This document shows positions 10,464 through 21,103 of a stretch of DNA of 64,000 nt, in pieces. Position numbers and translations under genes: made by a program. A model generated the notes under the pieces. The model worked only from the letters and a program-made list of their open reading frames with translations. It was not told the DNA's origin and ran no database searches. Numbering within the stretch: the first letter of the stretch is position 1; each line of letters begins with the position of its first letter. Source of the DNA: Trigonopsis variabilis (lineage: Eukaryota; Ascomycota; Trigonopsidomycetes; Trigonopsidales; Trigonopsidaceae); contig PPXM03000001.1 of NCBI GenBank assembly GCA_003707065.3, positions 1,550,001 to 1,614,000 on the forward strand, written 5' to 3'.

Positions 10464-12755
10464 TTAGGAGGACATCCGGGCTAGGAGGTGAGGGGCGATT
10501 TCTTCAAGCCAGTTTAGCTGAATGGGAGAAACAAACCGACCATATCCTTTAGTGGTGAAGACATATTCAATGTACATTATGGCTTCTAATGGTTTTCCAA
10601 ATAGAGACGAAGACGGGTGGATGGCGACGCTGTGACCGCCGATGAGGGATTTAAAGGTCCGGTCGGGGGAACCAATGGCAACGTTGGTAACGAAGCCATG
10701 GAGAAAACACCGGAGGATTTCGTCAATATCAGTTCTAGACAAACTGTCGAACGTAACCGTTGGCGGAGCTGCCGATTTAGATTTGGAAGAGCCTTCCAGA
10801 TAGTTGTACAGTTGGTTGCGGACGTTTTGGACATTATCCATACCTCGATAGTCAATGCCAACCGATTTGCACCACCTCTTTTTATCTTCTTTGCTCTGCA
10901 GGCTCGAAAAGATGTCGAAGGCTTGCTTCAGAAGGAGCAAGTCCCCAAACCCAGAGGATGCTGCAAACGTATTTTTTCGGGCTTCAATGACCTCGTCACG
11001 GCTTGCTGAGATGTTCTCGAGCAGATTATCAACTGAGAGACAAGCCACAATATCCACCACTGGACTCTCCATCCCGAGCTCCTTCGCTTTGATCAATACA
11101 GCGGCGAGATGGGGAGAGACAGGCATGAGTGACATCTGCTTTCCAAGCTCGGTAATATGGCCAGTTTCATCTAATGCTTTCAGCGCGAAAAGTTGAGACA
11201 AAGCAAACAAGATCGACTCCCGTCTTGGACGGTCTAACCAATCCCAGTCGAGAACATTATCAACCCCTTGGCGCTTCAATAATAAAATCAAATAAGATAC
11301 ATCGACTCTACTTATTTCAGGATCTGTTTCTTTTTGGAGTTGCTGAAAAATCGTCTCCGGGTATAAGAAGAAACATTTGCCTGGGCCTTCACGACCGGCG
11401 CGTCCAGATCTTTGGATGGCGCTCATCTTTGATATCGATGTTGTCATCAATGTATCTAATCCAAGATCGTGTTTCCAGACTTTAATCTTGCGTAGGCCCG
11501 AGTCGACAACATATCTCACCCCTGGTATTGTTAATGACGTTTCCGCGATATTTGTCGCCACGATGACTTTGCGCTGGTCTTCAGGGGTAGTATTGAAGAC
11601 CGCTAGCTGCTGATTTGACGGTAAGGAAGCATAAAGTGGATAGACGAGGAGATCCAAGTCTGCTTTACTTATTCCTTTACTGAGATGCTTCAGCCTTTCC
11701 ACTGTTCGGTCGATATCTTCCTGTCCGGCTAGGAAGACTAAAATGTCACCTTTCTTTTCAGTATGATTTAGTTGGATTACTGTTCTGACAGCTGTATCCA
11801 CGACATCGTCCACAGGCTTTGAAACAAAAAACCTTTCGACAGGATAGCTTCTCCCTCCAACGGAAACAATATTCGCACCCCCAAAAAAATCGGAAAACTT
11901 GTCAGCTTGCATTGTAGCAGACATAATCACCACTTTTAATTCAGGACGCCGAATCAAAATGCCTTTGAGAAATCCCAAAATCATATCAGTAAGAATCGTC
12001 CGTTCATGAACTTCATCAAGAATTATAGCATCATACCCAGACAAATCTGGATCTCCCAGTAACTCTCGGAGGAGCATACCATCGGTCAGGTACTTAATGC
12101 TAGTCTTGGGACTGCTGCGGTATTGGAATCTCACTGAATAACCTACCCGATGACCCAGTGTAGTTCCGCACTCTTGAGCAACTCGCTTGGCAAGATTAAT
12201 GGCAGCAACTCGTCGGGGTTGGGTCACAGCCACCTTCTTTTCATGACCGAGCAACTCTCGAACAAATTGAGGGACCTGAGTTGATTTACCACTACCGGTT
12301 TCTCCTATTAAGATAGTCACTTGACTGTCGTCGATTATCTCTTTGAGCTCATCTCGAACTTCAAAGATCGGTAGATCCTTTCGTTGCTCATATAACTTCT
12401 TTTTGAGAATTCGTTTTTCATCCAGTTCACTGCTATTGCCATTTCCCTGGGGAAATTTGACCTTTCTCGTGCTTTTGGAAAGACTTGGCTGCCGAACTGC
12501 AAAACCAGTTGTTTTTCCATTCGTGTGCAACGTATTCATTGGAACCGTCCCATTTCTCATCGTTTTGGCTTTACTATGGGTCAAGGACTTTTCTAACAGC
12601 TCTCTTTCTCGGCGTATCTTCTTCTTCATGTTCTTGCTCACTCCGGCAGAACGATCAAGCTCAGCTTGAGTGTCCTTCGCATTAGGACGCCTCTTATGCT
12701 CATCCGGTTCCGGGGACTCACCATCTCCAAATTTCTTATGAAGTGTCGTGACCAT
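10464..12755 (-). CDS. DHR2: DEAH-family RNA helicase Dhr2/DHX33-like
   Basis: An intron-free gene for 763 residues, using the first in-frame ATG (12753-12755); the frame is open further upstream but without an ATG. A basic N-terminal tail (to about residue 120) precedes the helicase core: motif I GETGSGKST (151-159), TQPRRVAA, motif II DEVH (247-250), motif III SAT, TNIAETSLTIPGV (motif V) and QRSGRAGRE (motif VI). The HA2/winged-helix and OB-fold (DUF1605) regions follow. Motif II reads DEVH, not the usual DEAH; Val for Ala is conservative. Length fits yeast Dhr2 (735), a nucleolar helicase for 18S rRNA synthesis, and human DHX33 (707). Other DEAH helicases such as Prp22/Prp43 are less likely because the N-terminus lacks their domains. 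Confidence 0.85.
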   Translation of the reverse strand: MVTTLHKKFGDGESPEPDEHKRRPNAKDTQAELDRSAGVSKNMKKKIRRERELLEKSLTHSKAKTMRNGTVPMNTLHTNGKTTGFAVRQPSLSKSTRKVKFPQGNGNSSELDEKRILKKKLYEQRKDLPIFEVRDELKEIIDDSQVTILIGETGSGKSTQVPQFVRELLGHEKKVAVTQPRRVAAINLAKRVAQECGTTLGHRVGYSVRFQYRSSPKTSIKYLTDGMLLRELLGDPDLSGYDAIILDEVHERTILTDMILGFLKGILIRRPELKVVIMSATMQADKFSDFFGGANIVSVGGRSYPVERFFVSKPVDDVVDTAVRTVIQLNHTEKKGDILVFLAGQEDIDRTVERLKHLSKGISKADLDLLVYPLYASLPSNQQLAVFNTTPEDQRKVIVATNIAETSLTIPGVRYVVDSGLRKIKVWKHDLGLDTLMTTSISKMSAIQRSGRAGREGPGKCFFLYPETIFQQLQKETDPEISRVDVSYLILLLKRQGVDNVLDWDWLDRPRRESILFALSQLFALKALDETGHITELGKQMSLMPVSPHLAAVLIKAKELGMESPVVDIVACLSVDNLLENISASRDEVIEARKNTFAASSGFGDLLLLKQAFDIFSSLQSKEDKKRWCKSVGIDYRGMDNVQNVRNQLYNYLEGSSKSKSAAPPTVTFDSLSRTDIDEILRCFLHGFVTNVAIGSPDRTFKSLIGGHSVAIHPSSSLFGKPLEAIMYIEYVFTTKGYGRFVSPIQLNWLEEIAPHLLARMSS

Positions 12756-12962
12756 GGAAATGGAGAATAGAGGACGCCTCTTGGGATTGAAATTTTGGTC
12801 CTTTCTGTGTTCGCTACGGTTGTCCGGGTAAACGATACTTGCTGGGAGAAGCAAGCTTCCTCAACGAGAAGTTACTGGTATGAGTGGCTACAGATATCCC
12901 AAGCATAATCACTACGAGATTGTGGTTCGTAACTGGTTAGTCTAGCTGTACCATAGTCTCCC

Positions 12963-14027
12963 TTATTCGTCAATATCCATCTTATCATCTTGGCCAGAAG
13001 TCGGAGCAAAGACATCGACTTCTTCCACATCGACCAATGACCGAATACTCTGCTTAAGGACCTTGGTCGTACCCCGAGGGAACTTGTATGATCGCTCCTT
13101 CTGGGAACGAACGTTAGGCGTCCTATAGTTTCTATGAAGAACGCTCGGCTAATCAAGTTAGATGCGCCCGTTGATGAGGACATACCTTGTTAACTTCCAT
13201 TACACAGACATCGACGTTCGAACCAGAACCCAACTAGAAAGGTCAGTCTATCCGTATCGAGAAGTGAAACATACATCATTCCATATACCAGCTTCAATTG
13301 CTTCAGCACATAGAGCAATTGCACCTTCTTTGGTGATGTCCTTGTGCCATTTCGATTCAAGGACAGCCATTGCTGCCATAGAACCGGATCCCAGTGTTAA
13401 ATAATACCCGACATCGGTGGATCCATGAGCATGGCACTGATAGAGATAAGCACCTAGTGAATTAGCTGAGGAGACCAAGATACCACCAACCAGATGGATC
13501 CACGCCAGCAATGATCAAGTAGGCACCAATGTGGCCTTGATATTTAAAGAGATGTTGTTTTAAGAGAGTAAGACAGGTGATAACTCGAGGTTCCCTTCCG
13601 GTATTAAGTGAGTGAAGTTCCAAAGTCGAAGAAATGAGCTGAGTGACCATTTCCTTATTGTCGTTAGCTTCAATTTAATCTCTCGACCAATTTCATACCG
13701 TATCCGCAGCAGTACCAGCGCCAGCACTAGAGATTAGAATCCACGTCAGCCATACATTAACACCTACCACCAGATCTTAGGAGAAATCCGATGCAGCTTC
13801 TCACAGTTTTTATCAGCAACAATAGGACCAGCAGTAGCCCGAGTATCGGCAGCAATCTGAACGTCAATATCTACCCTTGTAAGCCACCGCGGGAAACTCA
13901 CCACCACGCCACCATCAAACAGACAACCCACAATGGTGGTACCTGTAGAGGTAGCCTTTGGAAGCGCCATTCCTTTAGCTTCCAATGATTGATTTCTCGC
14001 ATAGTTGTCGAAACTAAGTCCTGCCAT
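12963..14027 (-). CDS. PUP1: 20S proteasome beta-2 subunit Pup1
   Basis: A 272-residue beta subunit spread over seven exons: 13902-14027, 13768-13856, 13699-13726, 13491-13653, 13275-13453, 13186-13233 and 12963-13148 (introns 45, 41, 45, 37, 41, 37 nt). It begins [12 protein letters not shown] as in yeast Pup1. The propeptide ends at KATSTG, so the mature chain starts with the catalytic Thr of TTIVG (Thr30). Then come [55 protein letters not shown] and [15 protein letters not shown]. The long C-terminal arm that wraps beta-3 is present and ends KMDIDE. The beta-2 subunit supplies trypsin-like activity. Intron 4 (13454-13490) uses an unusual GTTGGT donor. It is divergent from NUP159, 195 bp away. 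Confidence 0.96.
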
Positions 14028-14222
14028 TGCGATGGGGAGAACTGATCTAAGCACTCTTTCTTAGTCTTGAAGGTAACGTCCACCACAAGCCCGCTTAGCA
14101 ACAAGTGCATTCACGAAGGTCCAAGCCTGATCAGCGCTCATAATTCCAGGCAAAGTTGGAAAAAAAACTGGCTTGATCTCATTATCATCCTGGCGACTGA
14201 AATTCTGCTTAACGCTTAATTT

Positions 14223-17200
14223 ATGCCTGACCTGCAAGCTTTCGAACGAGAGTTGCCTGAAGAATCTACTGAGGTAAATAAACAAATTGGCATTATGTGA
14301 CTAATAACTCGAGGCTTTTGGGTTTCAATCACTTGGCAGCGATAAACCTGTTGCATTAGTGAAACCTTTTGAAAAAACACCTCCTGCTAATGCTCGTTTA
14401 TTTGCCCTAGCTCAGTTCAGTGATCTCTTCGCAGCTGGAGGATCCGAAGGTAGATAAATAATAAAGGAGTGGATCTAACGTCTAGGCTTTACATGTGGAA
14501 AGCTAAGCGATCTTCGTGAATCAGTCTCTAAAGGACAAACATGCTCCACCGTGATTCATTCTCTCCCCAGTGAAGTGAGATCGTTACATTTCTCTTCGGA
14601 TGAGAAATATCTCCTGGTTGGAGTGGAAGGAAAAGGTATTGGCTATTACAGTACAGAAGATATCTTAGATGCCAATGCTCGTCCTAAAGGAATTCTTCGC
14701 GAGCATGTGTTTGAAGATATTTTTCCGAACCCTGCCTTTGGAAATGAATTCGCATTTATTAATAAAGACTCTCTTTTTTTAATTTCAATTCCTTCAAATA
14801 TGTTTCGGAGGCTGTGTACGGATTGCTCTTGTGCTTCTTGGTCTCCCAAAGGTAAGCAAATTCTCATTGGTAAAACCGATGGGTCTGTTTATCAATACTC
14901 TCATGATGGCAATGTTAAAGCTGGATACAAACGCCCAGACTTTGTTAGCCCAGGTTCTGGTGTGCTTGCTCTTAAATGGATCGAGACTCATACATTCCTT
15001 GTTGTTTATTACCCACCCCCAGGATCTGATCCTCATGACTATAAATTATTTCTAGTTACTAGAGACGCTTCTACGTCAAGCGTGACCTATGCCTCAATAT
15101 TGAATCAATGTTATCCTGATAGCATGAGTTCCAGGACTGGTTCGTGGTTTATCGACTATATCTTTGACTGGAATCCGGAACAGCTTAAAGATTTATTAGT
15201 TCTTAGTCTCAGTGCGTCGGCTGATATCATGATGATGAGTGAAAAGGCTTCATTTTATCTCGAAGACGACTCATCAAGAGCTACACTTTCAATGTCCAAA
15301 GGTAAAGAAACTGTGCCCTTAGGCATGGCTATTGATCTTATGGATAAATCAACTGTGCTCGACCCTTGTATCAATATTGAATCTTGTCCCCCACTACCGA
15401 TCGTCTGGGTGTTGAATGACCAAGGCGAGATTAAAGCTTGGAGAATCGTGTGGAGAACGGCTATTATACACGGATATTCCACCCTCGATACCGCTATAGC
15501 TTTCCGCCAACAACTCTATGAAGCGGCAAAGAAGGCCCCCGTTAGGATTTTACCGCAGGAACCCGCACCTTCGTCTGCAGCCAAGGAACATGAGACCAAA
15601 CCTTCTGGCACTCCCGCTTTTGGACAGACAGCAGGTTTAGAAAGGTCACCACTCAATGAATCAGGTTCCAATGTGTCTTCACAGCCTTCATTATCAACCC
15701 CCTCACTTGGTAAACCTTCTTTCGGCCAATCCTCATTTGGACAGTCTTCGACGAAATTGCCCACGTTTGGTCAAAGCTCCTTCGGCTCATCTGTTTCCCA
15801 TCAATCATTGAAACAACAACCTACTTTTGGCCAGTCGTCTTTTGGAGAACCCATTTCTAAATCAGGCTCATCATTCGGACAGCAACCGACTGGAGCATCA
15901 TCATCATCAGGTAGTTTTGGATCAGGCGCTTTTGGATCGGGCGCTTTTGGGTCAGGTGCCTATGGATCAGGTGCGTTTGGGTCCAATGTGACCCCACAGA
16001 CTAAAGAAGTGACGACTATTTCAAAACCCTTGTCTGCTAGCTTTCCAACGAGAAGCGCACCGAGAATTGCTTCTCCTAATGAAAGCGACTCAGAGGCTTC
16101 CGAAAAGAGTGATAAGTCCTCTAGAGGCGATGAAAGTGATGATGAAGATAGCAAGATTTCTCCTACCAACCCTGTTGTACAGAGTCTTGCTGGAATATCT
16201 CTTGATTCTCCGACAAGACCACAACAAGCTCAACAGGAACACAAGTCCCCTACATTGAGTGAGAGTTCGTCTGACTCTGAATTTGTCAAGGTTCCTATGC
16301 CTCAAGCAAGTTCAAAAGATGATCAAACAGACCATAAGCGTTTTGTACCAGCAAGTACTTCTATGAGCAGCCAGGCCGACGATACCTCGCAAGCAGTCCA
16401 AGAACCGGCACCATTGCCTCCTTTTGACAGCGCGGCGAAGGCTCCACCGTCCCCATTTGACACCGCTGCAAAAGTGACAGAACCAGAGAAGGCGCCTTTG
16501 CCTCCGTTTGGCAGCGCTGGAAAGGCTCCACCACCTGAACTTGGCGCAGCTGGTGAAGCTTCACAACCACAGAAGGCACCATTGCCTCCATTTGGTTCAG
16601 CTGGCAGGGCCCCCGAACCAGAGAAGACGCCTTTACCTCCGTTCGGCAGTGCTGGAAAGGCTCCACCACCTGAACTTGGCGCAGCTGGTAAAGTTTCACA
16701 ACCACAGAAGGCACCATTGCCTCCATTTGGTTCAGCTGGCAAGGCCCCCGAACCAGAGAAGGCGCCTTTACCTCCGTTCGGTAGCGCTGGAAAGGCTCCA
16801 CCACCTGAACTTGGCGCAGCTGGTAAAGTTTCACAACCACAGAAGGCATCATTGCCTCCATTTGGTTCAGCTGGCAAGACCTCTGAGCCAGAGAAAGCAC
16901 TTCTACCTCCCTTCGGCAGCGCTGGAAAGGCTCCACCACCTGAACTTGGCGCAGCTGGTAAAGTTTCACAACCACAGAAGGCACCATTGCCTCCATTTGG
17001 TTCAGCTGGCAAGGCCCCCGAACCAGAGAAGGCGCCTTTACCTCCGTTCGGTAGCGCTGGAAAGGCTCCACCACCTGAACTTGGCGCAGCTGGTAAAGTT
17101 TCACAACCACAGAAGGCACCTCTGCCTCCATTTGGTACTGGTAATAAAGGTTCTGCACCTCTTTTGCCTGTTCTACCTTCATTAAGTAAAGAAAGTGCGG

Positions 17201-18390
17201 TACAGAAGCCCTCCATTCTGATTCCCGCAGATAACCGATCGGAAGCGAGCTCCGATACATACTATACCGTCAAGTCTTTTTCGTCTCCTGCTTCACCTAG
17301 CTCTCCTGTTAGTAATAAATTGTCTGCTAATACAAGGCCTACTAAACCTTCACCGCTTAAAATTACTCACAATACTTCTGGCATCAATGCTTCCGGTGCT
17401 GATGAAAAGAAAGAACAAGCACGGGAGCTTGGTCCTTTGGGAGAATATATTTCCTTTGAGTCAGTTGCTAATTCGAGAAGTAACGAAAAGGTAAGAAATA
17501 AGATTAAACAGCAATTAACATGCTAGAATCCTCTAGCTGCAGAAATAGATACGATTTTCAACGACATCAAGGAATCCTTAAGAGTGGTAAGTATCCATCC
17601 AGCTCATCAAAGTCTAACTCACATCAGCTTGAACACAATCACAAAGTTATTGCTTGTTTTATACGCGATCAGACCCAGGATCCTTCTCTATATAGCCTGG
17701 ATGAGAAGGAACTCTATGATTTGAACAAATGGCAGATCTCTGATGAATCTGTGTTGAAAAATTTGGTAGACGGCGCGTTGGAGAAATCCCGACAGCGGCC
17801 TGCCGGCCTGGAAAAGATCTTGGAGGAGCTTGAAGGCCAAGGTACACCTTTACGGCGACTCAGAGAGACGATCACTCGGTGTGGTGAATTGACCAAGTTA
17901 CGGCGGGATGAGATCAAGAGCGAAGGCTACGCCTGGGCACCATTACCGGCCGAAGCCAGCGAACAACAGAAACAGCTGCGAAAACAGTATTGCGTGAGTA
18001 CTTCTATTATTTATTGGCGCTAACTTTGTGAAGAAGGTGGAAGAATACCTTCAGAATCTAGAGAAGGAGGTCCTCCTTCTTCGGGCAAATCTTGCCTCAA
18101 GCCGAGGTGGGGAGAGCCCTAGTGTTGCAAATATTTTCAAGTCGATTGCTCGGATCACCAGTCTTGCTGAAAGAAAACGAGGTCAACTAGTGAAGCTGGA
18201 GAACAGGATGGCTGAGGTGTATGCTGACCTTGCCAAGCAAGAAAAAGAGGCCAAGCAGCCGATTCAAGTGAGCGAAGCTGATCTCTGTATCGTGAGCCAT
18301 CGACGACGTGCCCGGCAGACGATTTTGGACGCCATCCGGAAGAAGCGCACCGATCCAGTAAGGATCACTCACATCCTCGAGGAAGCTTAG
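14223..18390 (+). CDS. NUP159: cytoplasmic-face FG nucleoporin Nup159 (NUP214)
   Basis: A 1,324-residue nucleoporin from exons 14223-14273, 14314-14449, 14486-17490, 17527-17586, 17628-17993 and 18034-18390 (introns 40, 36, 36, 41, 40 nt). The first 430 residues form the N-terminal beta-propeller (SLPSEVRSLHFSSDEKYLLVG, SCASWSPKGKQILIG, ALKWIETHTFLVVYY) that, in the family, docks the DEAD helicase Dbp5. FG and GAFGSG motifs cluster around residues 470-570, then an acidic Ser-rich stretch, then the 135-bp repeat array with PPFGSAGK motifs (about 735-955). The last 260 residues are helical coiled coil, the Nup82/Nsp1 assembly region. Yeast Nup159 is 1,460 residues. The final four exons were joined because each intron removes an in-frame stop and keeps the helix register. 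Confidence 0.88.
16489..17136 (+). repeat. five-copy 135-bp tandem repeat in NUP159
   Basis: The phrase beginning aaggcncctttgcctccg recurs at 16489, 16624, 16759, 16894 and 17029, exactly 135 bp apart; the last copy is cut short. Each unit codes 45 residues containing two PPFGSAGK motifs, one followed by PPPELGAAGKV and one by PEPEK. Copies 2, 3 and 5 are almost identical and copy 4 is the most diverged. Confidence 0.92.
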
Positions 18391-18449
18391 CCACAGTTTC
18401 CCGATCTTGTATTGTATAAACGATGACATGAACAAGATGTACAATAGCC

Positions 18450-19343
18450 TCAATAGCGATCTGCAAAATTCCGGAGTCTCATTTCCCCAGGGTTGTTTGG
18501 ATTGGACGTGACCAGTTCGGACTCGATGAGAAGCCTCGCGATGACTCCGTCAGGAGGAGCGATCTCGACCCATGAGTCCTCACTATCTATACTTGCATTC
18601 AATAGCGCCTCGATATAATATTGTAATTCGTTCGTCAGCGCTCGTATTCGTGCCTTTTTTCCGTCCTGCGGTACCACCTCTCCAGACAAGACAAACTCGC
18701 GGCCGAGTCGTTCTTGGGCTTCCAAAATTGGGGCAATATAGTCGGCCATCAAGTCTCGCAGTCCGATGAGCAGTCGTTTGTATCTACTTGCCAGTCGTTT
18801 ATTGCCAATATCCATCATCGCCAGCATTTGATCACTATCTTTAGGCTGCTCTGTCTCCAAATCTTGTGCTTTTGTATCCAGCAGCTCCAATAACCGTCCC
18901 ATTTCCACCGAGTATCGACCTTGCTCCTCAACCGTCTCTGTCAACTCTTTTAATTCTCTCTGCTGTCTGGCCATCACTCCTTCTAACGACTGCACTGACG
19001 AAGCCAACAAGTCCATGGCCAAGGCGGAAGTTAAAGGGCTCTCTTCATCAGGAAGATAGAGCTCGCGATAGAGCTTGGGAGACGGCTTCTGTGCATCATC
19101 AGGAAGTTCTGACTCTACAGTATTATTAGAGAGCTGGAGATTAGCATCACGATTTGCTATGTCTTGACTTACTGCCTTGGTCTCGCGGTTTAGTTGCTCA
19201 AGCCTCGATTCCAAATCATGAGCTTGGTGAGATACTTGGCTGAGATACGTGCTGGCTCTGTCTGTCCAAAAAGATTCATCTCTTACCGAAGCCAGAGCCC
19301 CCTTGCGCGCTGTTTCGAACAACTGCGTCCTGAGAGATGTCAT
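18450..19343 (-). CDS. coiled-coil protein, CENP-K/Sim4-like inner kinetochore subunit
   Basis: A single-exon gene for 297 residues. Almost the whole chain is predicted coiled coil (SQVSHQAHDLESRLEQLNRE, then RQQRELKELTETVEEQGRYSV). The C-terminal third holds a helical block (RLLIGLRDLMADYIAPI) and a short closing module, GVIARLLIESELVTSNP then PGEMRLRNFAD, resembling the end of CENP-K/Sim4/Mcm22, where a Leu-rich helix is followed by a hydrophobic strand with Arg-Leu. Length is close to S. pombe Sim4 (277) and human CENP-K (269). In that family the protein pairs with CENP-H in the CCAN at centromeres. No motif is diagnostic enough to be certain; another coiled-coil complex subunit is possible. 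The start is the first ATG (19341-19343). It converges on NUP159, 59 bp away. Confidence 0.5.
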   Translation of the reverse strand: MTSLRTQLFETARKGALASVRDESFWTDRASTYLSQVSHQAHDLESRLEQLNRETKAVSQDIANRDANLQLSNNTVESELPDDAQKPSPKLYRELYLPDEESPLTSALAMDLLASSVQSLEGVMARQQRELKELTETVEEQGRYSVEMGRLLELLDTKAQDLETEQPKDSDQMLAMMDIGNKRLASRYKRLLIGLRDLMADYIAPILEAQERLGREFVLSGEVVPQDGKKARIRALTNELQYYIEALLNASIDSEDSWVEIAPPDGVIARLLIESELVTSNPNNPGEMRLRNFADRY

Positions 19344-19579
19344 TTGGGTACTAAGGCACCAACAGCCGAGGTGGAGGAGCAAGCTTAGTGGGAATCCCAA
19401 GAGGTGCGCACGCGTCTGAGTTGGGAGTTTGGCCTGCGAGACCCGCTCGAGTGGTTAGGGAGCTCAAGGCAATCTAATCGCTACTAGAACCGTGTTGAAA
19501 TAATAGAAATATGAATGATCATGGTCGAGTTTACGTGATAAACAAATCGATATCGTTCAATTAACTAATCATACATGAG

Positions 19580-20714
19580 CTACTCGGATTTTTCGTGGAT
19601 ATTCCCGTCCCCAAGAGCTTTTCGGGCGTTATATTTAGCTTCGATCTCAGGAGAAGCATGCTCTGGACCAGAAGCACGGTATTTGCGAAGCAACTTGTAG
19701 ATGTTCATCTTCTTGATTTCGGTGTCTCCTTGGATTTCTTCGATTTCCCTGTGAAGCTCTTTGATCGCCAGGCTGGGTTCCCCGTGAACAAGTATCCACT
19801 TACGAGGGTCGGCAGCTTTCGCGATGACAGGGTCAAGAGGAGAGTCAAATCCCTCTCCATCACCCAGACGCACTCCCTGGGTCATGATCCCACGAAGCTT
19901 GCCTTGTCGATAGGCTTCTTTGGTTCCTCCCAATCGGGCGAGCTCGGCTTCACCATATTCATGTCTCCAAGTGGCCCATTGTCTTCGTCGAACTCCCGTC
20001 CACCCTGCGCGGGTCAACTTCTCGGCGTCAATGGGGGGCTTTCGCGTCAAGGGAGCAAACCGCTGAGGATTAAACACACCGCACCAGAAAATCATCCAAA
20101 TCAGAAAGATCTTTAGACAATGAACGCCAAAGAACATCCAGGCAATATAGACGTTATATTCACTGTCAGAATCATCCAGATACTGGCCCAAAGAGTGAGG
20201 TAGGGTCTTTAAAAGGATCTTTTGTAACGCAACAGTCAATTGTAATCCAGGTGTAGGAGAAATGTGGTCGGGAAGATCAGTGTAGAGCCAGATTGCCAAC
20301 ACGATCAACACAAACTGGTACCTCCAAAACGTCCGTCTCCAGATCGGAATCACCAATTGCTCTGGAAATAGCACATCTTGAATCTTCTGATCTTCTTTCT
20401 CCGCAACAAGCTTGGACAATGAGTACGCTTCATCGTCAAACAAAATCGCTCCTTGAGGAGTCAAAAACCCTGGCTTTCTGGAAAAAGAAAACCCTGCCGG
20501 TTCAGGACTGTAAAAAAATGATGGCGACAGGTTAATTGGTACCGATTTGAAAATATCTCGTAATGACGAAACAGTCGCTGAAGTTAGATCTGCCCGATCC
20601 CGCTCTGATCATACCTTCCTTATCCACACAGAAGCAATAATCCTTCTCCGAGTCATCACTCAGCCGGATATAAATATCCATGCGCTCTGGATCGGGGCCT
20701 TGTGGCGAAGTCAT
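19580..20714 (-). CDS. GSF2: Gsf2 family ER membrane protein
   Basis: A 365-residue protein in two exons, 20615-20714 and 19580-20577 (37-nt intron). The N-terminus MDIYIRLSDDSEKDYCF matches the yeast Gsf2 start (MEIYIRLN...EHDY), and PGFLTPQGAILFDDEA, LVIPIWR, WLYTDLPDHISPTPG and GEGFDSPLD are all shared family blocks. Two hydrophobic segments are visible: one across YQFVLIVLAIWLYTDLP and one across VYIAWMFFGVHCLKIFLIWMIFW. In yeast Gsf2 sits in the ER and helps hexose transporters such as Hxt1 leave it; its loss perturbs glucose repression. Yeast Gsf2 is 403 residues. An earlier ATG (20714) leaves 11 residues before the family start at Met12, so the true start could be 20681. Confidence 0.85.
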
Positions 20715-21103
20715 TCTTGGTCTTTTTCTTTAGTCAGGCCCGCCTGGTAAGATGACTAGGAAGCGGGGTGGTGGGGTAAATGTTGTAACGATGGGTCACG
20801 AGCGCAACAGACGACACGAGATCTAGCACCCTTTTGAAGGTCCAGCTTCTGGCGAGTTCCTTCCTCTGGCAAGTTTCAACGGGCAAAGAAGCCGGAATTA
20901 TAGTTTGGAGAGCACTGCTCCACGAAAGCTTGTAGCTCTGCAAGTCACGCAACATTAGAAGCAGCTTCGTTCCTCATTCTACACGGTCATACGTAGAATA
21001 CGCTCAAGTGAAGATGCAAATCGCGTAGTATAACATCCAGCTCACATGGTACCATTCCGCCCTCACAACACCTATAAAGACATGAAAATATAACAAAATA
21101 ATG
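20715..21103. other. intergenic, GSF2 upstream / Ptr3-like downstream
   Basis: 389 bp between two genes on the - strand. A 73-codon frame on the - strand (20734-20955) has no family resemblance or splice partner. Presumed GSF2 promoter plus the 3' end of its neighbour. Confidence 0.45.

Noticed and set aside
12756-12854. N-terminal extension of DHR2 upstream of its ATG
   Set aside because: The frame is open but contains no ATG and no acceptor with a suitable upstream exon; the conserved helicase lies far downstream.
16323-17260. Long antisense frames of about 300 codons opposite NUP159
   Set aside because: They are shadows of the in-phase 135-bp repeat (a multiple of three keeps all frames open); the + frame has family domains on both sides.
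19430-19500. tRNA-like stretch (ctcgagtggttagggagctc resembles a D-arm/A box)
   Set aside because: No GGTTCRANTCC B box or plausible T-arm and acceptor stem follows on either strand.
20734-20955. 73-codon - strand frame upstream of GSF2
   Set aside because: No family resemblance, no splice partner, sits in the expected GSF2 promoter.
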